This document shows, in pieces, positions 24,800-33,363 of a stretch of 36,387 bases of DNA (its first letter is position 1; the number at the start of each line of letters is the position of its first letter). The stretch is taken from assembly GCA_016935735.1 (NCBI GenBank), contig JAFGQK010000059.1:1-36387 (forward strand), read 5' to 3'. The notes below the pieces were generated by a model. The model did not search any database, was not told the origin of the DNA, and saw only the letters and a program-made list of their open reading frames with translations. This stretch comes from Spirochaetales bacterium. Lineage in GTDB: Bacteria; Spirochaetota; Spirochaetia; SZUA-6; JAFGRV01. The position numbers and the translations under genes were made by a program.

Positions 24800-26485
24800 T
24801 TATTCGCTATATTTTTTTAATAACTCTTCGGCATGTTTTAACGAGACCTGGTCGTTTTTGTCCCCGGAAAGCATTCTCGAGATTTCCACTTTCACTGATT
24901 TCCCCCGGATGGGATAGACTTTTGTCAATGTACGATTATCCTGTATAATCTTTTCCACTTTTATATGATTATCTGCTCTTACTGCGATTGTAGCAAGGTG
25001 GGTAATACAGAGAATTTGCTTGATCCTGGAAAGTTTTTTCAATTTCTCACCTACAGCTATAGCTACTTCCCCACCGATTCCTGCATCGACTTCATCAAAA
25101 ATTAGTGATGAAATGCGGTCTGCTTCTGAAAGCACCGATTTTAAGGCAAGCATTACCCTTGAAATTTCCCCCCCGGATGCAATCTTTTTAAGAGGTTTAA
25201 ATGGTTCTCCAAGGTTTGGCGAAATAAGAAATTCAACCTGATCGATCCCAAAGGGAGTATACACTGTCTTACCTTCTTCATTTTTCCGGTCAATAACCTC
25301 TACCTTAAACCTGACCCTGGGCATCCCGAGTTCAGTTAATTCCTTTTCCACCTTTTCCTGCAGTAGTGTTGCTGCTTCTCTTCTCTTTTGTGATAATTCA
25401 ACTGCCCGTTTTTTTAAATCATTTTCCAGATTTGAAATTCGAATTTTTAAATTCTTCTTTTCTTCTTCCCAATTCTGGATACCGTCAAGTTCCTCTTCTG
25501 ATTTTCGGCAGAAATCAAGAACTTCCTCAATAGAGTCCCCGTATTTTTTCTGGAGTGTTTTTATAAGCGAAAGCCGCTCTTCGCATTCAGCAAGTCTCGC
25601 GGGATTATACTCTACCCGGGATTTGTACTGCCGGATACTCTGAATAAAATCCTCTATCTCATAGAATGCATCCTGGAGTTGATTGTTCAACCCGGATAAT
25701 TCTGTATCAATATGGATCACTTCTTCCATATCCTCCCTGGTTTTACGCAAAGTCAGGAGTACGCCATTTCTGCTTTCCGACGTATTTTCATATATCTGTT
25801 CAATTAAACGGAACAGCCGTTCATGATTGGAGAGGATATTGAATTCCTTTTCGAGTTTTTCCTCTTCCCCGGGTTTCAGATCTGCATTATGAATCTCTGA
25901 TATTGCATGTTCTAAAAAATCTATTTCCCGCAACCGTTCCCGCTCGGAACTTACCAGTTTTGAAAACTTTTCACGCAACGATGAAAGCTCTTTAAATAAG
26001 GTAAAAAAGGTTTCGGTTAATTCCTCTGTCCCGGCAAACCTGTCTATGAGTTTTCTGTGGTTATCCACCAGCAACAGGGACTGGTGATCATGCTGGCCAT
26101 GGAGATCAAAAAGCAGGGATGCCAGTTCAGCCAGGTCTTTTCGAGTAACAGGAGTGGATTGTATATAGATTGACCCGCGGCCGGTCTGTTTTAATACCCT
26201 TCGGAGTATGATAATACCGTCTTCACCCTTAATCCCATGCGAATCAAGCCACTGCTGTACTTCCTGGTTCATGGAAATATCCACAATCCCGGATACCAGG
26301 GCCTCTGATGCCCCGGTTCTTATGGCAGATGAATCCCCTTTCTGGCCCAGAAGTATTCCAAGTGCACCAACAAGGATTGATTTTCCCGCACCGGTTTCGC
26401 CTGTTAACAGGTTTAATCCTTTGCTGAACTTAACACTCACCCTGTCAATTAACGCATAATTGTGGATATTAAGTTCTTCAAGCAT
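24800..26485 (-). CDS. recN: DNA repair ATPase RecN
   Basis: The 561-residue SMC-like protein has the RecN opening LEELNIHNYALIDRVSVKFSKGLN, Walker A GETGAGKS (29-36), long central coiled coils (about 150-340), the signature KKIASGGEISRVMLALKS, Walker B SSLIFDEVDAGIGG and a closing ITHLATIAVRADNH. RecN works with RecA to hold and repair double-strand breaks. ATG 26485 is preceded by AGGAGAG and overlaps the nadK stop by 8 bp, so the two are coupled. Control probably comes from the promoter and SOS-like box ahead of nadK (27341-27419). Confidence 0.96.
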   Translation of the reverse strand: MLEELNIHNYALIDRVSVKFSKGLNLLTGETGAGKSILVGALGILLGQKGDSSAIRTGASEALVSGIVDISMNQEVQQWLDSHGIKGEDGIIILRRVLKQTGRGSIYIQSTPVTRKDLAELASLLFDLHGQHDHQSLLLVDNHRKLIDRFAGTEELTETFFTLFKELSSLREKFSKLVSSERERLREIDFLEHAISEIHNADLKPGEEEKLEKEFNILSNHERLFRLIEQIYENTSESRNGVLLTLRKTREDMEEVIHIDTELSGLNNQLQDAFYEIEDFIQSIRQYKSRVEYNPARLAECEERLSLIKTLQKKYGDSIEEVLDFCRKSEEELDGIQNWEEEKKNLKIRISNLENDLKKRAVELSQKRREAATLLQEKVEKELTELGMPRVRFKVEVIDRKNEEGKTVYTPFGIDQVEFLISPNLGEPFKPLKKIASGGEISRVMLALKSVLSEADRISSLIFDEVDAGIGGEVAIAVGEKLKKLSRIKQILCITHLATIAVRADNHIKVEKIIQDNRTLTKVYPIRGKSVKVEISRMLSGDKNDQVSLKHAEELLKKYSE

Positions 26486-27332
26486 ATGGCTCTCCTGACC
26501 AGTTCAGCTTTGCTTTTAAAATTCCGTAAAAATTTCTTTTATCGGAATTGATGATATGTGTTTTATAGTCTGATTTCTCGATTATGATCTTATCCCCGGG
26601 CAGAAGATTGACCGTTTCCTGCCCATCAACAGTAAGAATAAGATCGGTTTTTTGTATTCTATCCATCTCTATCCGGACTTTTTCATTGCCGGGAATGACA
26701 ATCGGTCTGTTGGAGAGGGTAAACGGACAAATAGGATTAAGGATCATGGCCTCCATTTCAGGATGGATAATAGGCCCCCCTGCTGCCAGGGAATAAGCCG
26801 TGGAACCGGTAGGTGTTGCAAGAATAACACCATCTGCCCTGTAACCCCCGATATGCGTATCTGAAAAAAAGACGGTAAAACTCATAAGCCTGGAGATTCC
26901 GCATGAATGAATAACAACTTCGTTTAGTCCGTGAAATACGGATATCAACTTACTTTCTCTTGTAAGTGTCACCTTTACCATAAGCCGCTCACTTAAGAAA
27001 AGGCTTCCGGTAATAAATTTCTCGAACACCCTTGTCCATTCATCCCTGGATACTTCTGCAAGAAAACCGAAATTACCCAGGTTTATCCCCAGTACCGGTG
27101 TATGAGTTTCCAGAATAAGCCGGGCTGTATAAAGAAGGGTTCCATCCCCGCCAAGAGAAAAGGCAATATCTGTACAAGACAATATTGAATTGGGGATGGT
27201 TTCGTTATAACCAAAAACATGAACAGCTACATCAATTTTATTAAAATAATCATGTATTTCCCGGATGACTGTTTCTACCTCATTTTTTGAGTAATTTGCT
27301 ATGACAACCACATTCCGGATGGTCCTTATCAT
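26478..27332 (-). CDS. nadK: NAD kinase
   Basis: The 284-residue protein carries the NAD kinase motifs GGDGTLL (61-67), where Asp is the catalytic residue, NLGNFGFLAE, and the NAD-binding stretch VILATPTGSTAYSLAAGGPIIHP. It makes NADP from NAD and ATP or polyphosphate in the cytosol. Its gene is first in a three-gene unit with recN and a helical protein; the nadK-recN pairing occurs in several bacterial groups. ATG 27332 has a weak AGGG site. A good promoter (27391-27419) and a perfect CTGT-N8-ACAG site (27341-27356) lie directly upstream. Confidence 0.95.
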   Translation of the reverse strand: MIRTIRNVVVIANYSKNEVETVIREIHDYFNKIDVAVHVFGYNETIPNSILSCTDIAFSLGGDGTLLYTARLILETHTPVLGINLGNFGFLAEVSRDEWTRVFEKFITGSLFLSERLMVKVTLTRESKLISVFHGLNEVVIHSCGISRLMSFTVFFSDTHIGGYRADGVILATPTGSTAYSLAAGGPIIHPEMEAMILNPICPFTLSNRPIVIPGNEKVRIEMDRIQKTDLILTVDGQETVNLLPGDKIIIEKSDYKTHIINSDKRNFYGILKAKLNWSGEPYA

Positions 27333-27340
27333 ATTTTGCC

Positions 27341-27356
27341 CTGTATATCTATACAG
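27341..27356. promoter_or_regulatory. SOS-box-like operator ahead of nadK-recN
   Basis: CTGTATATCTATACAG is a perfect inverted repeat matching CTGT-N8-ACAG, the LexA box core of gammaproteobacteria, including its A/T-rich centre. It ends 8 bp from the nadK start codon, downstream of the predicted transcription start (about 27384), where a repressor could block elongation. recN is a classic SOS gene. That LexA of this lineage uses this motif is an assumption. Confidence 0.55.
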
Positions 27357-27381
27357 ATACTGTTTTCTTATTTGTATCTGT
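27353..27381. repeat. 8-bp inverted repeat overlapping the SOS-like box
   Basis: ACAGATAC (27353-27360) and GTATCTGT (27374-27381) are exact reverse complements 13 bp apart. The left arm shares ACAG with the box at 27341-27356. It may be a second operator or a leader hairpin. Confidence 0.4.
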
Positions 27382-27390
27382 TATTTCGTA

Positions 27391-27419
27391 AGAATACTGT
27401 ATTACCGTTGTTTTGTAAA
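27391..27419 (-). promoter_or_regulatory. Sigma70-type promoter of nadK-recN
   Basis: On the minus strand, TTTACA (27419-27414) is followed after 17 bp by TATTCT (27396-27391). Transcription would start near 27384, leaving a leader of about 52 nt that contains both inverted repeats. Confidence 0.55.
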
Positions 27420-27492
27420 GTAATTCACGGGAAGTTTTTCTACACCAGATTTTTGTAATAGAGAGTGACACAATTTTGTGTTAAAATTTTTC

Positions 27493-28608
27493 TTATTGTA
27501 TAATTCCTTCCCCTGTTAGACGTGAAAATCCACTCCCACCGCATTGTTTACAGAAGATTTCCCCGTTTTTTCTTACTGCCTTTGATTCCATGAGTTGTTC
27601 CCTGCACCTGTAACAAATGACATTATCAAAAATCGGCGCATATGATGGAAGCATTGTCTTCACTTCTTTACATTCAAACAAAGAATCAAAAGGGATTGAT
27701 AAAAGACCAAAGCAAGCCTCCCTACCTTTTATCTTGAATGCCGCAATATCCTCTTCTGTTCCGGCTCTTTCACGTACAACCCTCTGAAAAAGACGTGAAA
27801 ATTCAGGGTGTTTTTCCTCAAGAATTGTATGAAAATCCGGTTTCATTCGTATACGAAATCCAGTATCCTTTCCCCGTATAAGAAAGGTTGCAGCAGTTTT
27901 CCCGATATCATAAAAAATAAGTCCATTATTTCCAAAGGTACATCCGGTAACCACCTGGATACCATCGGAAAAACAATTGTTTGTTTCCGTAATGACAATC
28001 ATCTTCTCCATTCCATCGGAACAGGTTCTATTGCCGTTCCCTGAATATAGTTTTTTCATCGCCATTACCGAGACATAAACACCGGAAGCCAGACCGGGGC
28101 AAAAATGCCCGTGAATTGTTCCGGCTTTTAACAAACAGGCTTTAATATCCTCTGCCCGTACAAAACGGATTATCTCACTCCGGGGATCAGGGAATGTCCA
28201 TTCTTTTTCCGGGGGTTCTTCCCCGGTCTCATCAAACACGGAGGCATATGGCTTTATATCATAGACAGGAGTGCCGTCCACCGCATCAAGACCGGAAACA
28301 GTGAGTATGTTGTTCTCTATGCCAATAAGTTTTACCGTGGTCACCCCCAGCGGGGAGGGTCTGTTCGGGCTTCTTGATGCAAATACTCCTCTTGTCTCTC
28401 CTGTATATACAGGTCCTTTTAAAGAATACCCGTCCGAGAGATGAAATCCGAAAATAACCTGGATATACGGCACCTCGGATAGCCGGTAAAGACCTTCTGT
28501 ATAATCTATCTCCAGGATGATCCTGCTTACCTGTTTTCTCATAACAAAGGGGTCTTCTTTTTCCTTGAAATTACTTTCCACTTTCCCGATCTGTTTTAAT
28601 GTTATCAT
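27493..28608 (-). CDS. TrmO-like / FmdE-like fusion protein with zinc ribbon
   Basis: The 371-residue protein joins two families. Residues 1-150 match TrmO (TsaA/YaeB; N6-methylation of threonylcarbamoyl-A37 in tRNA), with the signature GVFASRSPNRPSPLGVTTVKL and GLDAVDGTPVYDIKPY. Residues about 155-300 match FmdE, with HGHFCPGLASGVYVSVMAMKKL and CFSDGIQVVTGCTFGNNGL, carrying the conserved His/Cys of that family. A C-terminal ribbon (about 335-360) has two Cys-x-x-Cys pairs (CYRC, CKQC). ATG 28608 has AGGAGG. It lies 55 bp after a metal-type ABC transporter on the same strand. FmdE proteins are often beside metal transporters, so a role with molybdenum, tungsten or another metal is likely; whether the TrmO part still modifies tRNA is unknown. 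Confidence 0.85.
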   Translation of the reverse strand: MITLKQIGKVESNFKEKEDPFVMRKQVSRIILEIDYTEGLYRLSEVPYIQVIFGFHLSDGYSLKGPVYTGETRGVFASRSPNRPSPLGVTTVKLIGIENNILTVSGLDAVDGTPVYDIKPYASVFDETGEEPPEKEWTFPDPRSEIIRFVRAEDIKACLLKAGTIHGHFCPGLASGVYVSVMAMKKLYSGNGNRTCSDGMEKMIVITETNNCFSDGIQVVTGCTFGNNGLIFYDIGKTAATFLIRGKDTGFRIRMKPDFHTILEEKHPEFSRLFQRVVRERAGTEEDIAAFKIKGREACFGLLSIPFDSLFECKEVKTMLPSYAPIFDNVICYRCREQLMESKAVRKNGEIFCKQCGGSGFSRLTGEGIIQ

Positions 28609-28663
28609 AGTATTCCTCCTGTATATTCCTATTGTTCGAATTCTTGTAAAAGCCGATGCTAAA

Positions 28664-29422
28664 CTAATACTGTACCGGGATAATAACAGGGTAGTCTTCA
28701 GTATAATGAAGGATCACGTCTATTCCATATACATCCCGGATCATTTCCCTTGTAATATCCTTTTTTGTACAGATTGTATAAATCCGTTTATCTTTTAAAA
28801 AGATGATTCTGTCTGCGTAATGAATGGCCATATTGATGTCATGAAGGCTTATGACGGCAGAAACATCATGCCCGTCTATTATTATCCGGATGAGCCGGAG
28901 TATTTCCACCTGGTTTTTCAGATCAAGGCTGCTGGTCGGTTCATCAAGGAGTAAGAGACCTGGATCCTGGACAAGTGCCCTGGCAAGACAGACCTTCTGG
29001 AGTTCCCCCCCGCTTAAGTGATCGATATACCGGAGGGATAATTCCTGCATATGTAATTTTTCGATGATTGCGTTCACAGTGAGAATATCATTTTTTGTAA
29101 GCCTGTATTTTATATGGGGGTGTCGTCCCAGAAGGACTGCATCGAATACGGTAAGACGGGCTGTTTCGTTTCGCTGGGCAACATACCCTATGTTTTTCGC
29201 CACTTCTATTTGTGACAGGCGGTGAATATCCTTACCATCGATGAGAATTGATCCCTTTTTGATATCAAGGATTTTATTTATACACTTTAAGAGTGTGGAT
29301 TTTCCAGCACCATTCGGTCCCAGAATAGCGACAATTTCATGTTCCTGAACGCTAAAGGAAATATTCTCCAATACCTGGTTTTTCTGATAATGAAAGGAAA
29401 GGTTATCCGCTATTAATCTCAT
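28664..29422 (-). CDS. ABC transporter ATP-binding protein, FecE/BtuD type
   Basis: The start is ATG 29422, overlapping the permease stop in an ATGA, which gives 252 residues; the longer frame upstream reads through the permease gene. Motifs: Walker A GPNGAGKS (35-42), a Q-loop with NIGYVAQRNE, signature LSGGELQKVCLARAL, Walker B GLLLLDEPTSS, and the switch His in SLHDINMA. It powers import through the FecCD-type permease encoded just upstream. The substrate class is iron-siderophore, haem, cobalamin or another metal chelate. Confidence 0.94.
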   Translation of the reverse strand: MRLIADNLSFHYQKNQVLENISFSVQEHEIVAILGPNGAGKSTLLKCINKILDIKKGSILIDGKDIHRLSQIEVAKNIGYVAQRNETARLTVFDAVLLGRHPHIKYRLTKNDILTVNAIIEKLHMQELSLRYIDHLSGGELQKVCLARALVQDPGLLLLDEPTSSLDLKNQVEILRLIRIIIDGHDVSAVISLHDINMAIHYADRIIFLKDKRIYTICTKKDITREMIRDVYGIDVILHYTEDYPVIIPVQY

Positions 29423-30489
29423 CGTTGATATCCTTTGATAATGAGATAGATAAACACCGGCACACCTAAAAAGGAGGTGAGAATAGCGACCGGGAAGACA
29501 TGTGGTATGAGAATAAGCCGTGCCGCTGTATCTGCTGCCAGGAGAATGATTGCACCGGCCATACATGAACCGGGAATGAGGAAGCGGTGGTCATCCCCGA
29601 TTATCCTTCTTATAATGTGGGGACAGACAAGACCGATAAAGCCGATAATCCCGATAAATGCAATGATGACCGAGGTAACCAGAGAGGCAACAACCATACC
29701 GGTAATCCGGACACGTTCCACAGGAACACCCAGGCTTTTCGCTGTTTCGCTTCCGGCATCAAGGGCATTATACTTCCATCGCTGGGTAATGAAAAAGACG
29801 GTTGATACACTCACCGTGACCATGATAATGAAAAGCTCCTGCCAGCTTGTCCTGCCCACATCCCCGAATGTCCAGAAAACCATGGCTGCAAGCTGTACAT
29901 CATCTGCAAAAAACTGCAGAAACATGGTGCCTGCCTGGAATAAAGATCCGAGTGCAACACCGGTAAGCACCAGAACCACAGGTGATGAGCGTTTCAGTTT
30001 TGATATGCCGATAAGGACACCGGTAGTGAGAAGGCAGCAGATAAAAGCAGCAGTGGTAGTAAGATAGGGGTTGGTAATGGTAATAGCGGCAGTCCCGGTA
30101 GAACGCATAACCCCTGTTCCCAGGAGCATAACGGACAATGCCGCACCGAATGCAGCGGATTGGGAAATTCCCAGGGTAAATGGTGAACCAAGGGGATTCC
30201 GTAAAAGTGACTGCATGGCAACACCACTTATTGAAAGCCCTGCACCTGCAATAAGTGCGGTGATGATCCGGGGAAGCCGTATGTTAAAAATGATGTTATT
30301 CCATTTATCAACCGTATTAATCCTGAACAATGCGGCGATGACATCCGGGACAGGAATGGTAACAGATCCGAAACAGAGGGAAAAAATAAATATAAAAATC
30401 AATAAAAACACACAGACAATAAGAAATACAACTTTTTTCTTTATATAGAGGGAATACTCTTTTGGAAATTCTGCTTTATCGATATGCAT
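29419..30489 (-). CDS. FecCD-family ABC transporter permease
   Basis: The 356-residue protein has about nine to ten membrane helices and the family landmarks LPRIITALIAGAGLSISGVAMQSLLRNPLGSPFTLGIS and GFIGLVCPHIIRRIIGDDHR, the latter being the loop that contacts the ATPase. The N-terminal 17 residues are cytoplasmic. It forms a homodimer channel for a metal chelate. Its gene starts 3 bp after the binding-protein stop and overlaps the ATPase start by 4 bp, so the three are tightly coupled. Confidence 0.94.
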   Translation of the reverse strand: MHIDKAEFPKEYSLYIKKKVVFLIVCVFLLIFIFIFSLCFGSVTIPVPDVIAALFRINTVDKWNNIIFNIRLPRIITALIAGAGLSISGVAMQSLLRNPLGSPFTLGISQSAAFGAALSVMLLGTGVMRSTGTAAITITNPYLTTTAAFICCLLTTGVLIGISKLKRSSPVVLVLTGVALGSLFQAGTMFLQFFADDVQLAAMVFWTFGDVGRTSWQELFIIMVTVSVSTVFFITQRWKYNALDAGSETAKSLGVPVERVRITGMVVASLVTSVIIAFIGIIGFIGLVCPHIIRRIIGDDHRFLIPGSCMAGAIILLAADTAARLILIPHVFPVAILTSFLGVPVFIYLIIKGYQR

Positions 30490-30492
30490 GAA

Positions 30493-31611
30493 TTAGAACT
30501 CCAGCTTTTTGAAAGCCATATAATGAAAAGATTCATTCATTTGCTCAAATGCTGGCACACCTACAAGGAATTCATAAATCTCATCTGCCTTTTTCACAGG
30601 ATCGATATCGGTGAATCTATCCGGATAGAGAACTTTGCCAATATAGTAAGCATTTGCAAGAGTAGAACCATGATTCTGGGAATACGAGTTATAGGGAAGA
30701 ACCCCGTAAATCTCCCCGGAAACGACTGCCTTAAGAGATTTGTATGCCGGATCTGTTTGTAATTCGTACAATGCATGAGCCTGGGGATCGGTCTGAAGGG
30801 TGGCAAGATCGATAAAAATTATATCCGGGTCCCATTCCACAATCTTTTCTTTGGAAACATCCATATGGGAAAGTTCGGAGTCCTGTGGTTCAATAGCCGC
30901 ATTGTTCGTATTAAGGAACCGGAAAGGGGGATACCCGGGTTCTGTGGATTGTAATCCATGGGGGCCCCTGTATGCAATACCGCCGACAAAACAGGTTTTT
31001 CGTTCCTTAATATCTTCTGTCCGTTTATCAAGGTCATCAATAAGAGCATCTATGAATTGTTTTAAAGAAGCTGTCCTTTGTTCCTTTTTCATTATTTTTC
31101 CGATAACTTCAAGTGATGTATAAAAAGAGGATTTGTTTTTCCCCAGGTCCCCGTAATCCAGGACGCACACGGGAATAGAGGTTTTTTCCTGGAGTTCCTC
31201 CGGATTAAACCCCGTTTCAGCATAGGTTTTAAAAATAAGATCCGGCTGCGGGCTTAATGCCGCTATTAATTCAGGATTATCATATCCCCTGAATTCACCG
31301 AATAAAGGTAATGCATGAAATTGCGGATTTGCAAAGGCATAAGGACGTGCATCGAATTGCTGTCTTTCTTTTTCAATATCATCCACTGCAATGACTCTGT
31401 CCTGACATTGCATATAGGTGATATAACGGAGTGCCCCGGCACCTGAACAGATAATACGCTTAACGGATTCGGGTATTGTTATTTCCCTGTTCATACTGTC
31501 CTTTACCTGTATGACGGAAACCGTGCTTATTCCCTCATCCTTTTTTGTACAGGAAAAAAAAACAAGGAAAAGTATCAATACCAATAACATCCCCCTGGAG
31601 TGTAATACCAT
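30493..31611 (-). CDS. Substrate-binding lipoprotein of the metal/siderophore ABC transporter
   Basis: ATG 31611 is preceded by GGAGG (7 bp) and gives 372 residues with a lipoprotein signal (LVLILFLVFFSC, Cys about 21). The mature part is a class III periplasmic binding fold (Peripla_BP_2), with RIICSGAGALRYITYMQC, LSPQPDLIFKTY and an extended region YRGPHGLQSTEPGYPPFRF. It is anchored outside the inner membrane and delivers ligand to the FecCD-type permease. The GPHGLQSTEPGYPPF type is seen in binding proteins annotated for iron, but the neighbouring FmdE-domain protein leaves molybdenum or tungsten open. A strong promoter precedes it (31660-31689). Confidence 0.9.
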   Translation of the reverse strand: MVLHSRGMLLVLILFLVFFSCTKKDEGISTVSVIQVKDSMNREITIPESVKRIICSGAGALRYITYMQCQDRVIAVDDIEKERQQFDARPYAFANPQFHALPLFGEFRGYDNPELIAALSPQPDLIFKTYAETGFNPEELQEKTSIPVCVLDYGDLGKNKSSFYTSLEVIGKIMKKEQRTASLKQFIDALIDDLDKRTEDIKERKTCFVGGIAYRGPHGLQSTEPGYPPFRFLNTNNAAIEPQDSELSHMDVSKEKIVEWDPDIIFIDLATLQTDPQAHALYELQTDPAYKSLKAVVSGEIYGVLPYNSYSQNHGSTLANAYYIGKVLYPDRFTDIDPVKKADEIYEFLVGVPAFEQMNESFHYMAFKKLEF

Positions 31612-31630
31612 AATTATTCCTCCACGACTT

Positions 31631-31639
31631 TGTGTCACA
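31631..31639. promoter_or_regulatory. Possible operator TGTGTCACA
   Basis: TGTGTCACA is a 9-base palindrome in the leader of the transporter operon, and GTGTTAC recurs about 20 bp away (31652-31658). The spacing and place, between promoter and first codon, suit a metal-responsive repressor. The evidence is thin. Confidence 0.25.
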
Positions 31640-31659
31640 ATATTTAGAATCGTGTTACT

Positions 31660-31689
31660 AATATACCTTCATTTCATATGTATTGTCAA
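31660..31689 (-). promoter_or_regulatory. Sigma70-type promoter of the ABC transporter operon
   Basis: On the minus strand, a perfect TTGACA (31689-31684) is followed after 18 bp by TATATT (31665-31660). Transcription would start near 31653, 42 nt ahead of ATG 31611. Confidence 0.65.
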
Positions 31690-31710
31690 GGGTATTGCAA
31701 GAATTTATTT

Positions 31711-32733
31711 TTACGGCAGGGTAGAAAGAATTCGTGCAATCATTTCAATATTTTTATTTCCCAACAATGGATACAGGGGAAAGAGAAGACACCGCATAAG
31801 TATCTTTTTAGCATCGGGCACATCGATATTAAGATCTCCCCCGACAGAAATAATAGAATCCCAGAATGCCGGTATGGTTTCTATATTTTTTCGTCTCGCA
31901 TATTTTCTCACATCATTCATGCCCGAAGTAAGCATGACGGGAAAAGAATAATGGGGGGGATCATAACTATCACGTTGCTTAAGAGTGGTATGCCGGGATT
32001 TCATTAATGACCGGGAATAGATATTCTCTATTTCTTTTCTCCTGGCTATATAGGTATCTATCTCTTTTAATTGTGCAAGTCCAAGGCTGGCATTAAGGTC
32101 AGGAAGAAGCAAGTGTCTCCTTCTGTTTTCGATACAATCTTTCATCTTGCTGTACAGGGTACGCTTGGGTGTAAGGACAAGCCCCCCACCGCCCGTGGTA
32201 ATGATGTTTTCCGGTTCCATAGAAAGAATAATGAGAAGGGCGTCGGAACCGCATTGAATATCCGTTTTTTTTGCTCCTAATGCATGTGAAATATCCGCGA
32301 TAACAGGAATTCCAAACTGCAAAATACTTTCCATATCAGGGATATAACCCAGATGGAAATGAAGGAGAATCGCTTTCGGGTTTTCCGCCAGGTTTTTTTC
32401 TATTTCACCGGGTACTATGGTGCATGAATCACTATCAACATCAACAATAACAGGAATAAGTCCTTTTTCATGGAGAACGGAAAGATAAAACCTGGGAGCC
32501 AGGGCAGATACAATGACTTTAGATGTCGGTTCCAGATCCAGGGCTTCGCATGCAAGAGAGAGTGTATGATAATAACTCGAGACGGCGATTCCATTATAAA
32601 CACCTGCATAAGAACTCATTTTCGAGGCAAATTGATGTGAAAGATTCCCGGCGCCTATTTCTTCGGAAACCATACAGGTAAGGACACTATCCATATCTTT
32701 TCTTTTAACTGTCGGTTTGAATACTGATATCAT
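31711..32733 (-). CDS. DegT/DnrJ/EryC1-like protein lacking the PLP lysine
   Basis: The 340-residue protein aligns by eye with DegT-type sugar aminotransferases: the Asp that contacts PLP is kept (Asp147 in ADISHALGAKK), as are the family's GGGG loop and C-terminal layout. However, the segment that should read S-F-x-x-x-K-x-I-T-T-G-E-G-G reads SMEPENIITTGGGG, with Asn176 where the Schiff-base Lys belongs. The usual SGTxAL phosphate-binding motif is SSYYHTL. It is therefore probably inactive as an aminotransferase, or uses other chemistry. ATG 32733 has no clear Shine-Dalgarno site and lies 18 bp after cheW, so coupling to cheW is likely. No sugar-pathway genes are near. Confidence 0.75.
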   Translation of the reverse strand: MISVFKPTVKRKDMDSVLTCMVSEEIGAGNLSHQFASKMSSYAGVYNGIAVSSYYHTLSLACEALDLEPTSKVIVSALAPRFYLSVLHEKGLIPVIVDVDSDSCTIVPGEIEKNLAENPKAILLHFHLGYIPDMESILQFGIPVIADISHALGAKKTDIQCGSDALLIILSMEPENIITTGGGGLVLTPKRTLYSKMKDCIENRRRHLLLPDLNASLGLAQLKEIDTYIARRKEIENIYSRSLMKSRHTTLKQRDSYDPPHYSFPVMLTSGMNDVRKYARRKNIETIPAFWDSIISVGGDLNIDVPDAKKILMRCLLFPLYPLLGNKNIEMIARILSTLP

Positions 32734-32751
32734 ATGCTATTATAACCTGAT

Positions 32752-33231
32752 CTACTGGCTTATTTTATTGAGTTGCTGTAACTCAGTTGGATCAAAAAGC
32801 TTTTTAATATTAAGAATAATAAGGTATTCACCATTTTCATTTACTACACCCTGTATATACTCTGCCCCAATTCCGGAGATGATCTGTGGTGGAGGCTGGA
32901 TTGATTCAGGATCGATTGAGATAACCCTGGAGACTTTATCAATAATAATACCAATCTGCATACTACTTACATTAATAATGACAAATCCACTCAAAAGTTT
33001 ATCATCTTCAGTTAGATTGGCTTTCTCTATCTGAAATCGCTTATGAAGATCAATAATGGGGAAAATCATACTCCTGATTTTGAGAATTCCTGCAACATAG
33101 GGGGGAACATTTGGAATGGGTCTTATTGGTCTGATCCCTACAATTTCCTTTACTTCCATAATATCTATTCCATATTTTTCATTTCCCAATTGAAATGTCA
33201 CTAATTGTATTCTTAATTCAGACTCAGCCAT
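32752..33231 (-). CDS. cheW: Chemotaxis coupling protein CheW
   Basis: ATG 33231 is preceded by GAAGGAG, giving 159 residues; the longer frame adds an unlikely N-terminus. It is a single CheW domain: LRIQLVTFQLGNEKYGIDIMEVKEIV, RPIRPIPNVPPYVAGILKIRSMIFPIIDLHKRF, then IGIIIDKVSRVISI and GEYLIILNIKKLF. CheW links chemoreceptors to the kinase CheA in the cytoplasm. No cheA, receptor or flagellar gene is close, so this is an orphan copy, followed by the DegT-like gene 18 bp on. A TATAAT lies about 30 bp upstream on the minus strand with a weak -35. Confidence 0.93.
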   Translation of the reverse strand: MAESELRIQLVTFQLGNEKYGIDIMEVKEIVGIRPIRPIPNVPPYVAGILKIRSMIFPIIDLHKRFQIEKANLTEDDKLLSGFVIINVSSMQIGIIIDKVSRVISIDPESIQPPPQIISGIGAEYIQGVVNENGEYLIILNIKKLFDPTELQQLNKISQ

Positions 33232-33363
33232 TTTAAACTCCTTCTCATAATTATAACATAATATCACCAGGTTTCTAAAGCCATGTTAAATAAAAAAACA
33301 AAATATTTTTTTGTTTTTTATAGATGGATATCTTATCGGCTCAAAAAACATGGAAACCCTCAT

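Noticed and set aside
29477-30067. A 196-codon plus-strand frame
   Set aside because: It lies wholly antisense to the FecCD permease gene; its Arg/Ser/Thr-rich peptide is a typical shadow of a membrane protein gene.
33270-33359. A/T hairpin and interrupted outer repeat between pcm and cheW as a structured RNA
   Set aside because: The stem is almost pure A/T, and the outer arms differ by a 5-bp insertion; chance in AT-rich sequence is likely.
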